Notes: a model not told the origin generated them from the sequence alone. A stretch of 64,000 nt of DNA from an uncultured Aquimarina sp. (GCA_947489685.1 CANLEM010000002.1:806001-870000), one strand, 5' to 3'; shown: positions 36,051-44,767, counted from the first letter of the stretch. Made by a program: numbers and translations.

Positions 36051-37613
36051 TTATTGCAGTTTTACTACCCAATAGTTAAAATCACCCGTTGTTCCCTCTC
36101 CATTACCCATAATATTAGTATACCATGATCCAGCAACAACATAGCCTTGATCTTGTGTTTCCCTTATAGAGAATGCGTAATCATTTCCTTCGTCTCCCAA
36201 ATTTTTTTGCCAAACTATTGTCCCGCTGGCGTTCAATCTTAAAACCCAAAAATCAGTTGCTCCATTATTTTCTTCAGTATCCCCATCTGAAGAACTAGAA
36301 CTACCGGTTGCTATGTATCCCCCATCATTGGTTTGTTGTATGTCACTTATTCCATCTGGTGCCATACCTCCGTACGTCTTCTGCCACATTAAACCTCCAA
36401 CACTATTTGTTTTAATGATCCAACCATCTGCAGAGCCCTTATTTTCTGTAACATCTCCATCAATTGATTCTGAATATCCTGCAATAATGTATCCTCCTTC
36501 TGAGGTTTGTTGTACAGATACAGCTTCATCATCATCTGATCCACCATAGGTGTTTTGCCAATCCAGCATTCCTTCTCCATCAAATTTTGCCATCCATACT
36601 TCTCTTTTATTTTCTGATGTTTCGGTATATCCGGCAACAACAAACCCCTGATCCAAAGTGTTGGCTATAGATGCGGCAATATCTCTTTGCGGTCCTCCTA
36701 TATTGGTTTCCCAAAGCAAATTACCTAAAGCATCTAATTTTACGATCCATGCATCGGATTGACCATCAACGCCTACCTCATCAGAACTTGAAAACCCCGA
36801 AGCAATATAGCCTCCATCGGCAGCTTGTATAATTGATTCTAGAATATCATCACTTGCGCCTCCTACATTAGTTTCCCACATAATATCTCCAGAGCCATTT
36901 AGTTTTACAATCCAGAAATCACGCATCCCGTTATTTTCTGATACGTCCCCATCGTTAGATGTCGAAAATGCACCTACAATATAACCGCCATCATTGGTAA
37001 GTTGAATATCATGAATAGTTTCATTTTGGGTTCCTCCAAAGTTTTTCTCCCATACGATATTACCAGCGTTATCTAATTTTACAACCCAACAATCTTTCCC
37101 TCCCTTATTTTCACTTACATCTCCATTATCAGATTCTGAAACCCCTCCGATAATATATCCGCCGTCATCGGTTTCTCGTATCACATACGCCGCGTCATTA
37201 ACATCACCGCCAAGAGATTTTTGCCAAACGACTCCTATTTCTCCACTCGTGTTTTCTATAGTTGAAAACAGAAATGTGCTCTCAGTTATTCCTGTTTTTC
37301 CATCTGAAGCCATTATCACTCCCGTATAGCTTGTTTGAGGTTCTAAATCTTGCAACAAAAATTCTGTGGTTTCAATATCCGATACTACTTCAATATTTTG
37401 CAAAAACACAGTATATGTCACTTTATCATTATCTGGATCGATAGCAGGATTCCATTTAAGCAAAGCGCTACTAACTGTTATTTGAGTGACCTCAATCGAA
37501 AAGTCTCCTGGATTCTGATTTTGGGGTGGTGCAACTATTTCTTCGTCTTCACTACAACTCATTATAAATAATGCCATGAGAAGCAATGTATATACCAAAT
37601 GATTCCTTTTCAT
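36051..37613 (-). CDS. Lipoprotein with FN3 domain and beta-propeller-like repeats
   Basis: The 520-residue protein has a lipoprotein signal with the Cys in LFIMSCSEDEE, a fibronectin type III domain (about residues 36-125, ALLKWNPAIDPDNDKVTYTV) and seven repeats of about 52 residues. The repeats have the form W-x-K-x-x-GG-x-x-x-D-x-x-x-x-I-x-x-T-x-DGGY-I-x-x-G-x-S-x-S-x-x-GDV-x-x-N-x-G, each ending with (D/S)-x-W-(V/I)-x-K-L. This predicts a surface propeller. A paralogue without FN3 lies at 55386-56753. Its promoter carries copy C of the shared element, and the adjacent upstream gene is the GAF-AraC regulator. Confidence 0.83.
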   Translation of the reverse strand: MKRNHLVYTLLLMALFIMSCSEDEEIVAPPQNQNPGDFSIEVTQITVSSALLKWNPAIDPDNDKVTYTVFLQNIEVVSDIETTEFLLQDLEPQTSYTGVIMASDGKTGITESTFLFSTIENTSGEIGVVWQKSLGGDVNDAAYVIRETDDGGYIIGGVSESDNGDVSENKGGKDCWVVKLDNAGNIVWEKNFGGTQNETIHDIQLTNDGGYIVGAFSTSNDGDVSENNGMRDFWIVKLNGSGDIMWETNVGGASDDILESIIQAADGGYIASGFSSSDEVGVDGQSDAWIVKLDALGNLLWETNIGGPQRDIAASIANTLDQGFVVAGYTETSENKREVWMAKFDGEGMLDWQNTYGGSDDDEAVSVQQTSEGGYIIAGYSESIDGDVTENKGSADGWIIKTNSVGGLMWQKTYGGMAPDGISDIQQTNDGGYIATGSSSSSDGDTEENNGATDFWVLRLNASGTIVWQKNLGDEGNDYAFSIRETQDQGYVVAGSWYTNIMGNGEGTTGDFNYWVVKLQ

Positions 37614-37701
37614 TGTGATGATTTTAATTAATACTGTGTAGTGTATTTGTTATGATTCTTAAAGTAATTCTACCATCTATTGCTATTGTAGATGTATGAA
37701 G

Positions 37702-37763
37702 CAAAAGTAAATGGACTTAGAAGTACAGATGTCCAGAAAGTTTGAATTTCAAAGAATTCGGAC
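37702..37763 (-). promoter_or_regulatory. Promoter with shared 34-bp operator, copy C
   Basis: The minus-strand -7 box TACTTTTG (37702-37709) lies exactly 20 nt from the 34-bp element (37730-37763), which starts 9 nt beyond the stop of the GAF-AraC gene. The palindrome is at 37741-37753. The arms GTCC (37731-37734) and GGAC (37760-37763) are complete here. The leader to the start codon is longer than for copies A and B, about 80 nt. Confidence 0.82.
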
Positions 37764-37771
37764 GTATTCGA

Positions 37772-38974
37772 TTATAATTTTCTATAGGTGCTAGGTGATA
37801 CTCCTGTACGTTTTTTGAACGCACTATAAAAAGTGGATTTTGAATTAAAACCGGACTCTAAACCAATGCTTATAACCGTATAATTGGCAAAGTTCGAATT
37901 CTTTAATTTGGATTTTGCATCTTCAATCCTAAAGCCGTTTACGTATTCTGCAAAATTTTGATGAGTTACTTTATTAACTAACTGCGATAAATAATTACTA
38001 CTTATTTTCAGTTTTTGCGCCATACTCTCTAACCCTAGATTAGGGTCTCTGTATATTTTTGCTTCTTTCATCAAAAAATCAAGCTCTTTAAAATACATGT
38101 TGTTAGCAGTAATATGACATGCAGTTTTTGCGTAAATATGAGTTAGTTTTTTCTCGGTTAGTTTTGCAATTAGATGAAATAAGAAAATATGTTCTTTAGT
38201 AAAAAAACCTTTCTGAGAATGTTCAGAGTCCAAGACACCTACCAGTTCTTCCTCAATAAAAATCGGAACGGATAATTCGGACATTCTTTGGGCATCGTCA
38301 ATAATATAATTCGAGGTTGTAGTCACATCTTGCACACATCTATATCTACCTGTTTGTGCAACACAACCTACAATACCTTCTCCAACTTTAATCTGTAAGG
38401 GGCTTACTACCTTTTTTTGTCCATTATTTTTATTTCCGAATGCTGTTTTTTGATTCAACACTCCCTTTTGTTTGTCCAATATGTATATCACACAATCTTC
38501 TAATTGAAGTTGCGAAATACAATTTTCGACAATATCCCAAAGAACTTCATCTACATTATTTTTTCCAAACAATGAGGTGGCAAAATAGCTTAATATAGAA
38601 AGTGTCTCTTTTGATGGGTTATCCAAAAAATCGCCTTCCATTTCTAAAAAAGCTTCATCAGGACATGGATTATTTTTGTGATTAGTTCTCTTTTGGGGCG
38701 CTCCTTTCTTTAAGGTTTGTGATTTGTCGAATGCGTATTGGCGTGCTCCTGGTAGCATAACAATATTCGAAAAATTAAGTTTCAAAAAACTATTAGATAA
38801 TAGTATCTTTATTTCTTCTGCATCTTGTATACATAGAGTAATGACGCTTCCGGCCAAAAGAAATAATAAAGAACTATAGCTTTTGTTTACCAAAAAAAAT
38901 AAAGGGAAGCATATCAATACCACAGCAATTTTTACTGCTGTAATGCCACCTATATTTTTCTTGTTATTCTTCAT
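37772..38974 (-). CDS. Membrane-anchored GAF-AraC transcription regulator
   Basis: From ATG 38972-38974 the protein is 400 residues. The ATG eight codons upstream overlaps the likely -7 box (38996-39003) and is rejected. Two membrane helices (IAVVLICFPLFFLVN and SLLFLLAGSVITLCI) are followed by a cytoplasmic GAF domain (about residues 120-270, DCVIYILDKQKGVLNQKTAFG, GEGIVGCVAQTG, ELSVPIFIEEELVGVLDSE). The C-terminus is an AraC double HTH (LESMAQKLKISSNYLSQLVN, SIGLESGFNSKSTFYSAFKK, VSPSTYRK). A membrane GAF-AraC layout is typical of Bacteroidota one-component regulators. It is the prime candidate to bind the shared elements A-C, because copy C abuts its 3' end and a related site precedes it. 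Confidence 0.86.
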   Translation of the reverse strand: MKNNKKNIGGITAVKIAVVLICFPLFFLVNKSYSSLLFLLAGSVITLCIQDAEEIKILLSNSFLKLNFSNIVMLPGARQYAFDKSQTLKKGAPQKRTNHKNNPCPDEAFLEMEGDFLDNPSKETLSILSYFATSLFGKNNVDEVLWDIVENCISQLQLEDCVIYILDKQKGVLNQKTAFGNKNNGQKKVVSPLQIKVGEGIVGCVAQTGRYRCVQDVTTTSNYIIDDAQRMSELSVPIFIEEELVGVLDSEHSQKGFFTKEHIFLFHLIAKLTEKKLTHIYAKTACHITANNMYFKELDFLMKEAKIYRDPNLGLESMAQKLKISSNYLSQLVNKVTHQNFAEYVNGFRIEDAKSKLKNSNFANYTVISIGLESGFNSKSTFYSAFKKRTGVSPSTYRKL

Positions 38975-38995
38975 GAGAAGTTTTTTTGTCCTTGT

Positions 38996-39058
38996 CAAAT
39001 ATACCTTTACATTATAGGGAAAAACAAACGAAATATCTCGAAATTCTGAGAATTCCGA
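38996..39058 (-). promoter_or_regulatory. Promoter of the GAF-AraC gene with a degenerate operator
   Basis: The minus-strand -7 box TATATTTG is at 38996-39003. A 21-bp near-perfect palindrome lies at 39038-39058 (TCG-A-AATTCT-G-AGAATT-C-CGA, one mismatched pair). Aligned to the operator of copies A-C, a 19-nt stretch matches at 15 positions, placing the element 22 nt from the -7 box instead of 20. This fits weaker autoregulation, and the site could also serve the divergent TPR-AraC gene. Confidence 0.55.
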
Positions 39059-39186
39059 AGTATAAAACTCAAGTTAAAAAACTGATAATCAGTATTTTAT
39101 CCTGTTTTATGGATACTATGTTGTAAATCAATAAAATGGTATCTTTACCATAGCGTAAACACATTAAGAATCAAGAACAAATCCTT

Positions 39187-40923
39187 TTGAGATTGAAAAA
39201 GACATATCTTTTTACTACCTCTTATGGCGTAAAAGCAATATTAGTTTTTTTGCTATGCACCACTCAATTGGTCCACTGCCAAGAAGATAAGCCATTTGTA
39301 ATCCCAGATTCTTTACAAACATTGGGTTATAAAGCATTATACTCTTCTTATTTAAAAAATTGGCAGGATACACTGACTTCTAAAACGTACTTATATTCTT
39401 ATTTGAAAAAAGCTACCGAAGATAATGATGCCCTAAGAATGGCTAGAGCATACTGCCAATTATCATATTATGCCGTAGAAGAACAAAAAAAACTTGCCTT
39501 ACTTGATAGATCTATTGCACTAAGTATTGGATTAGAGAACAACACCTATCCTATAGAAGCATACTCTTTTAAAGGAGGGTATTATTTAAGAAAAGGAAAT
39601 TATGCCTTGGCACTCGATAATTATTTAAAGATAATTCCTATTGCAGAGCAGGTAAATAATACCGAATACTTATATATCACCAAACATAATATTGCACGTA
39701 TTAAAACCATAATTGGGAAACATAATGAGGCTCTCCCGCTATTTAATGAAAACTTTACTCACAATAGCCAAAAACAACCTATTGATACAACCAGATATCT
39801 AAAATCTGCAATCGCCTTGGCAGAGTCGTATCGATATAATAACCGATTAGATTCTGCATCTATAGTTAATCATAAAGCTCTTCGAACACTTAGAGCATCC
39901 AAATATCACAATGATCGATACTATGGTAAGGTCTTAATTAATGAGGGAATTAATCTTTTCTTTAAAAAAAAGTATAGTGCTGCTTATGATAGTATTTCTA
40001 AAGGCCTTACAGAACTTAATACATCCCAAAAAGAAAATAATCAAACACATATTTTAGGAGAGTTTTATTTAGGTAAATTAAAGCATAAGCGGCAAGATAC
40101 TACTGCCGCGCAACAACATTTTATAGTTGTAGATTCTATTCTTCAAAGTGAAGAAATAGCACCTTTAGAGGTTAGAGAAAGCTATGAATTGATGATTAAT
40201 TTCTCTAAGGCAAGTAATCATAAAGAGGCTCATCTTAAGTATATCAATGCACTATTAAAATTTGATAGTATTGCAAATACCGAAACCTCATCAATTTCTT
40301 CTAGATTGTTTAAAGAGTTTGATACTCCTGCACTACTCAAAGAAAAAGAAAAACTGATCAGTGAGTTAAAAGGCAACAATAAAAGTTTAAATTTTTTGGT
40401 CATTTTTCTTGTTGTGATTACCCTAATTATAGTTCTCTTTTTGTATCGACAATATCAAAAAAGAAAAGCGTATCAATCCAAATTTGAACAACTTATTAAA
40501 AAGGATAATAAAGGTAAATTAGGTAGTAAGCAAACTGCTGTTACAGATATTGGCGTTACCGAAGAAATTATTACAGAAATCCTTAATAAGCTTGAAGCTT
40601 TTGAAGAAAAGCATCTTTTTTTGAAAAAAAACATTAGTGTTACCTCCTTAGCCAAAGACATTAAAACCAATACAAAGTATTTATCTAAGGTGATTAACCA
40701 TCATAAACAAAAGAACTTTGCCAACTACATTAATGATCTTAGAATTACTTATGCCGTAGATCAACTCAAGACCAATAGCACATTAAAAAATTATACGATA
40801 CAAGGTATTGCCGAAGAGATGGGTTTTAATACCGCCGAGTCTTTTTCATCTGCATTCAAAAAAACTACTGGCATAAAAACATCTTATTTTATCAAGAAAC
40901 TTAACGATTTAGATGCCTATTAG
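39187..40923 (+). CDS. TPR-transmembrane-AraC regulator
   Basis: The 578-residue protein starts at a TTG (39187, or 39193 two codons later), as no ATG is available. A signal peptide or anchor (AILVFLLCTTQLVHCQ) leads into TPR-like helical repeats (about residues 60-370, AYSFKGGYYLRKGNYALALDN and similar), a membrane helix (LVIFLVVITLIIVLFLY, about 399-418) and a cytoplasmic AraC HTH (SLAKDIKTNTKYLSKVINHH, IAEEMGFNTAESFSSAFKKT). The TPR part is therefore periplasmic and could sense a ligand or peptide. A weak -7-like TATCTTTA (39140-39147) with TTG 16 nt upstream precedes it. It is divergent from the GAF-AraC gene and is followed by the RiPP-like peptide gene. Confidence 0.85.
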   Translation: MRLKKTYLFTTSYGVKAILVFLLCTTQLVHCQEDKPFVIPDSLQTLGYKALYSSYLKNWQDTLTSKTYLYSYLKKATEDNDALRMARAYCQLSYYAVEEQKKLALLDRSIALSIGLENNTYPIEAYSFKGGYYLRKGNYALALDNYLKIIPIAEQVNNTEYLYITKHNIARIKTIIGKHNEALPLFNENFTHNSQKQPIDTTRYLKSAIALAESYRYNNRLDSASIVNHKALRTLRASKYHNDRYYGKVLINEGINLFFKKKYSAAYDSISKGLTELNTSQKENNQTHILGEFYLGKLKHKRQDTTAAQQHFIVVDSILQSEEIAPLEVRESYELMINFSKASNHKEAHLKYINALLKFDSIANTETSSISSRLFKEFDTPALLKEKEKLISELKGNNKSLNFLVIFLVVITLIIVLFLYRQYQKRKAYQSKFEQLIKKDNKGKLGSKQTAVTDIGVTEEIITEILNKLEAFEEKHLFLKKNISVTSLAKDIKTNTKYLSKVINHHKQKNFANYINDLRITYAVDQLKTNSTLKNYTIQGIAEEMGFNTAESFSSAFKKTTGIKTSYFIKKLNDLDAY

Positions 40924-41035
40924 TTTATCGAAATTCACGGAATCTCGAATTGCAACTTCTTAATTAACAGTTTGTTTGTTTGTTTTTCTTGTATATTTAA
41001 GGCGGGAAATAAAAAAGTAATTAAAATCAACTATT

Positions 41036-41257
41036 ATGAAAAAAGCAAGGGGGAAAAAATTAAGTCTTCAAAAATTAAGTGTCGCTAAATTAAATAATAT
41101 GCATACTATACAAGGAGGTCTAAAAAGCGGAAGGCCTAATTGTGCTAATAGTCTGAAAAAATGTCCAGAAGAAGATATTTTGGCATACAGTGAAGGTCGC
41201 GATTGTGAAACTAGAGTAGGAGCAAATTGTACAACTCCAACAATAATACAATTATAG
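41036..41257 (+). CDS. RiPP-like precursor peptide with GG leader
   Basis: The 73-residue peptide has the Bacteroidota natural-product leader pattern: KKLSLQKLSVAKLNNMHTIQGG, Lys/Leu-rich and ending in Gly27-Gly28. This resembles the class I lanthipeptide-type precursors annotated in this phylum. The 45-residue core has four Cys (36, 43, 57, 65) and several Ser/Thr that could form thioether or disulphide bridges. No LanB/LanC, radical SAM enzyme or peptidase-ABC transporter occurs in the window, so modification and export would rely on genes elsewhere. It lies 112 nt after the TPR-AraC regulator and ends before a strong terminator. Confidence 0.75.
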   Translation: MKKARGKKLSLQKLSVAKLNNMHTIQGGLKSGRPNCANSLKKCPEEDILAYSEGRDCETRVGANCTTPTIIQL

Positions 41258-41277
41258 TTTTAGCATTTTTGAAAAAT

Positions 41278-41316
41278 AAAAACACCTTCAATTATCACGA
41301 TTGAAGGTGTTTTTAT
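41278..41316. terminator. Bidirectional terminator after the RiPP-like gene
   Basis: Stem AACACCTTCAAT (41281-41292) with ATTGAAGGTGTT (41300-41311) and a 7-nt loop, flanked by A and T runs, between convergent genes. Confidence 0.88.
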
Positions 41317-41319
41317 TTA

Positions 41320-44175
41320 TTATTTTACTTCAAACAATACTTTTTCAATTACCTTTTTATTTGAGATCTGCGCATAATATTTACCAACCGGGAGATAATA
41401 TTTTCCATTCTTTTTCTTAGCTACCTCTTCGTCTTCATATTCTTCTTCTAAAATACCTTTTCCTTTTTCAGTCATTGTTACATCATACTCAATATAATTA
41501 AGTCCTTTATCTGCCTGCACCGAAAATTCTTGAAGTATCTTGCCTTCTAGAGATGTAATTTTGATTAAAAAATCTCCTGAACTCATGGTATAAAATTGAA
41601 TAGTTGAAGACGGATGGATCTTGGGCTCTAACCACTTGCTCCAAGAAGCTCCCCATTCTTCAGACCAAACAATAGTTTTAACATTAAAAACATACAATGG
41701 TTTTTTCTTAATTTCATCATCCAACAACTGGATAGGTTCTATATTAGTTTTGTATATACTTCGCCCATGAGTTCCTAATAGCAGATCATTTGCATCGGGT
41801 TGAATTACAATATCATGTACAGCGACATTGGGAAGTCCTCCAGAAAAGACATTCCATGTATTGCCTTTGTCCAAGGACACATAAGCTCCGTTATCTGTAC
41901 CCAGATATAGGACATTTTCACTCTTAGGGTCTTCTTTAATCACATTGACCGATGATACCGGTACATTTTTACCAATATTTTTCCAGTTCTGTCCATAATC
42001 CTCACTAACATAGACATATGGAGTAAAATCATCAAAGCGATATCCATTTAAAGTAACATAAACTCTTTCGTTTTTATGTGAAGATGCAATCACACGCGAT
42101 ACCCATAGGTTTTTAGGAAGATCGGTCGTAATATTTTTCCAACTTCCTCCAGAGTTTTTGGTCACATAGACTAAACCATCATCGCTTCCGGTATAGATTA
42201 AACCAAATTGAGATGGGGATTCTGAAATTGTAGTAAGTGTACCAAAAGCTACATTTCCTTTTTTACCTCCATTGGTGAGGTCTTCAGAAATTGCTGTCCA
42301 ATCATCTCCTTGATTCATAGAGCGCATGAGCTTATTACCTCCTAAATAAAGTATATCCTGATTGTGTGAAGAAAGCAATATTGGAGTTTGCCAATTATAT
42401 CTATATGGTGATTCTCCTAATTCGTGTTTAGGCTGGATATAAGTTTGTTCTTTTTCACTTCGGTTCAATCTAAAATAATTCCCAAACTGAAATCCCGTAT
42501 ATATAATATTAGCATCTCTATTATCGATCTGAACTTGCATTCCGTCACCTTCTAAAATTTTATCCCAGGGATATTTTCCACTTTGATGCCATTCGGCATC
42601 CTCTCGTGCAGTGTGCGCTCCAACCCAAACACCGTTGTCCTGCAACCCTCCATATACATTATAAGGAGTTTCATAATCTATATTAATCGCATAAAATTGC
42701 CCAACATTGGGTTGATTGGCTTTGATCCAATGCTCACCATCATCATAAGATATATTAACACCTCCGTCATTTCCGTTTATTAAATGATTAGGGTTTTTGG
42801 GGTTGATCCATAAAGAGTGATGATCTGCATGAACATTTTTTCCATTAATACTAGAAAATGTTTTCCCTCCATTCTTAGATTTAAGTATCGGTACTCCACT
42901 AATGTAGATATGTTCTTTATTTTTTGGGTTTACCTGAATCTGACCAAAATAATACCCATAACTAAAATAAATATCATCCAAATAGTCCTGATGTGTTTTA
43001 TTCCATGATTTTCCTCCATCATCGCTTCTATACACTTCTGCGCCTATTACTGGTGTATCAAATAACATAGAATTGGCATCTTCAAGGTATTTGGCTAGGT
43101 CTTTAGGTTCTACAGCTCCGCCTCTCACCATTTGCTTAACATTGTCTGCTCTATATTTTTCTTGAAAACCATTAGTTTTCAAAAAGGCATTTAATTTTCT
43201 ATTGTTAATTTTTAAAAAATCTCCTGTTGACATAGTTTTAAAATCTTCTTTAGTCAACCGATCACTAATTTTTTCGGGATTGTTTTTCTTTCTTCTGGAT
43301 TGATTATCATGCACTACATATAATGTTTTGTCATCAAAAACGGCCAGGCCTATTCGCCCAACACCTTCTCCTGTCGGAAAACCGCTTCCATCTACCGAAA
43401 TTTTGTTCCATGTACTTCCTGCATCAATACTTTTGTATATTCCAGATCCATTACCGCTACCTTTAAAATTCCAGGCTTTACGATCTTTATCCCAAGCAGC
43501 CGCATACATTATATTAAAGTTTCCTGGTGCAAAAGCCAAATCAATAATCCCAGTTTGATTGTTTATAAACAATGTACGCTGCCAGGTCTTTCCGCCATCA
43601 GAAGTTTTATATATTCCTCTCTCATTATTAAAAGAATAAAGATGGCCTGTTACGCCAACAATTATTTCATCTGGGTTTTCTGGATTAATAAGAATTCTTC
43701 CTATATGATGCGAATCGGATAATCCCATATTTTTCCAGGTCTTCCCATTATCCATAGATTTTAAAATTCCTATACCAGCATAAGATGACCTAGAGGAGTT
43801 ATTTTCACCGGTACCGACCCAGATGGTTTTATTTTTCCAATCTATGGCAATATCTCCTATATTAATGGTTTCGGCCGTATCCATAATAGGAGTGAAAGTG
43901 GTTCCGTTATTAACCGTATGCCACAAACCTCCGGATGCATAGGCTACATAAAACTCTGAAGTGTTATTGGGGTTTACATCTACATCAACAACACGGCCAC
44001 TCATTACAGAGGGGCCAATATTTTTGAACATTACATTTTTCATTAACGACACTTGGGTCATTTTCTGTTTTTGTAACAAACCCTCTTGGGTTATCTCGGC
44101 TTGAGTTGTTGATTGCCATGATAAGCCAACGGCACTAATTAATAAAAAAAATAAAGTAATTGTATATGATTTCAT
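41320..44175 (-). CDS. Sortilin/VPS10-type BNR-repeat exoprotein
   Basis: The 951-residue protein has a signal peptide (MKSYTITLFFLLISAVGLSW) and many Asp-box repeats S/T-x-D-x-G-x-x-W (KSMDNGKTWKNM, KTSDGGKTWQRT, KSIDAGSTWNKI, RSDDGGKSWNKT and others). This predicts two beta-propellers like those of VPS10/sortilin and sialidase-like glycosidases. Related proteins are annotated as glycosyl hydrolases or photosystem-assembly-like, but no sialidase Arg triad is evident here, so an enzyme activity is not claimed. The C-terminus has a beta-sandwich extension rather than a type IX sorting domain. It is a single gene, convergent with the RiPP-like peptide gene. Confidence 0.84.
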   Translation of the reverse strand: MKSYTITLFFLLISAVGLSWQSTTQAEITQEGLLQKQKMTQVSLMKNVMFKNIGPSVMSGRVVDVDVNPNNTSEFYVAYASGGLWHTVNNGTTFTPIMDTAETINIGDIAIDWKNKTIWVGTGENNSSRSSYAGIGILKSMDNGKTWKNMGLSDSHHIGRILINPENPDEIIVGVTGHLYSFNNERGIYKTSDGGKTWQRTLFINNQTGIIDLAFAPGNFNIMYAAAWDKDRKAWNFKGSGNGSGIYKSIDAGSTWNKISVDGSGFPTGEGVGRIGLAVFDDKTLYVVHDNQSRRKKNNPEKISDRLTKEDFKTMSTGDFLKINNRKLNAFLKTNGFQEKYRADNVKQMVRGGAVEPKDLAKYLEDANSMLFDTPVIGAEVYRSDDGGKSWNKTHQDYLDDIYFSYGYYFGQIQVNPKNKEHIYISGVPILKSKNGGKTFSSINGKNVHADHHSLWINPKNPNHLINGNDGGVNISYDDGEHWIKANQPNVGQFYAINIDYETPYNVYGGLQDNGVWVGAHTAREDAEWHQSGKYPWDKILEGDGMQVQIDNRDANIIYTGFQFGNYFRLNRSEKEQTYIQPKHELGESPYRYNWQTPILLSSHNQDILYLGGNKLMRSMNQGDDWTAISEDLTNGGKKGNVAFGTLTTISESPSQFGLIYTGSDDGLVYVTKNSGGSWKNITTDLPKNLWVSRVIASSHKNERVYVTLNGYRFDDFTPYVYVSEDYGQNWKNIGKNVPVSSVNVIKEDPKSENVLYLGTDNGAYVSLDKGNTWNVFSGGLPNVAVHDIVIQPDANDLLLGTHGRSIYKTNIEPIQLLDDEIKKKPLYVFNVKTIVWSEEWGASWSKWLEPKIHPSSTIQFYTMSSGDFLIKITSLEGKILQEFSVQADKGLNYIEYDVTMTEKGKGILEEEYEDEEVAKKKNGKYYLPVGKYYAQISNKKVIEKVLFEVK

Positions 44176-44349
44176 TATCTGGATGGTTTAACGCTTGGAA
44201 AGTATGCATTGCTGTAATAGTCTCAAAATTTTTAGAGATTGTTTAACAACATTCTAAAATTGAAAACATGAATATTTAATTCATTAAATATTGCGATTAT
44301 CACTAATTTTTAGTTAATTTATTGTTAACTAATTAAAAAACACAAAATT

Positions 44350-44631
44350 ATGGAAGAGTATTTGCCATTAATAATTCAGTTAATAAGTGGGGCTATTGGA
44401 GGAAATATAGCCGGTTCATTACTTAAAAATGCATCATTAGGTAGAGTAGGAAATTCAATTCTTGGTATTCTCGGAGGTGGTCTTGGAGGTTATTTATTAG
44501 GAATATTAGGTATAGATACCAGTGGCGGCATGGACATTGCAGGAATACTAGGAAGTGTTGCTGGTGGTGGTGTTGGTGGTGGTGTGTTAATGGCCATTAT
44601 TGGATTAATCAAAAAAGCAATAAGTAAATAA
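44350..44631 (+). CDS. Glycine-zipper small membrane protein
   Basis: The 93-residue protein is made of hydrophobic stretches rich in G-x-x-x-G motifs (SGAIGGNIAGSLL, LGGGLGGYLLGILG, AGGGVGGGVLMAIIG) and ends with a short basic tail IKKAISK. It has no signal peptide. Two or three membrane helices packed by glycine zippers are likely. Its composition resembles class II bacteriocins and other pore-forming micro-proteins, but no immunity or transport gene is adjacent and homologues exist as plain hypothetical proteins. Its length and downstream terminator suggest a genuine, single-gene transcript. Confidence 0.72.
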   Translation: MEEYLPLIIQLISGAIGGNIAGSLLKNASLGRVGNSILGILGGGLGGYLLGILGIDTSGGMDIAGILGSVAGGGVGGGVLMAIIGLIKKAISK

Positions 44632-44678
44632 TGTACTAGTTTTAGTTAAAAAAACATTAGATATATAAATACTTTATT

Positions 44679-44711
44679 AAAGGGACTCAAATCTTCTGAG
44701 TTCCTTTTTTT
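44679..44711 (+). terminator. Terminator of the glycine-zipper gene
   Basis: Stem AAGGGACTCA with TGAGTTCCTT (one G-U pair) followed by a T-run, about 50 nt after the stop. Confidence 0.8.
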
Positions 44712-44730
44712 ATTACATAAATAATAATCA

Positions 44731-44738
44731 TATTTTTG
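44731..44738 (+). promoter_or_regulatory. -7 box of pepP
   Basis: TATTTTTG, a full TAnnTTTG match, 29 nt before the pepP start. Confidence 0.55.
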
Positions 44739-44767
44739 AAAACGTATTTTCTAAATAAGAACTTCTA

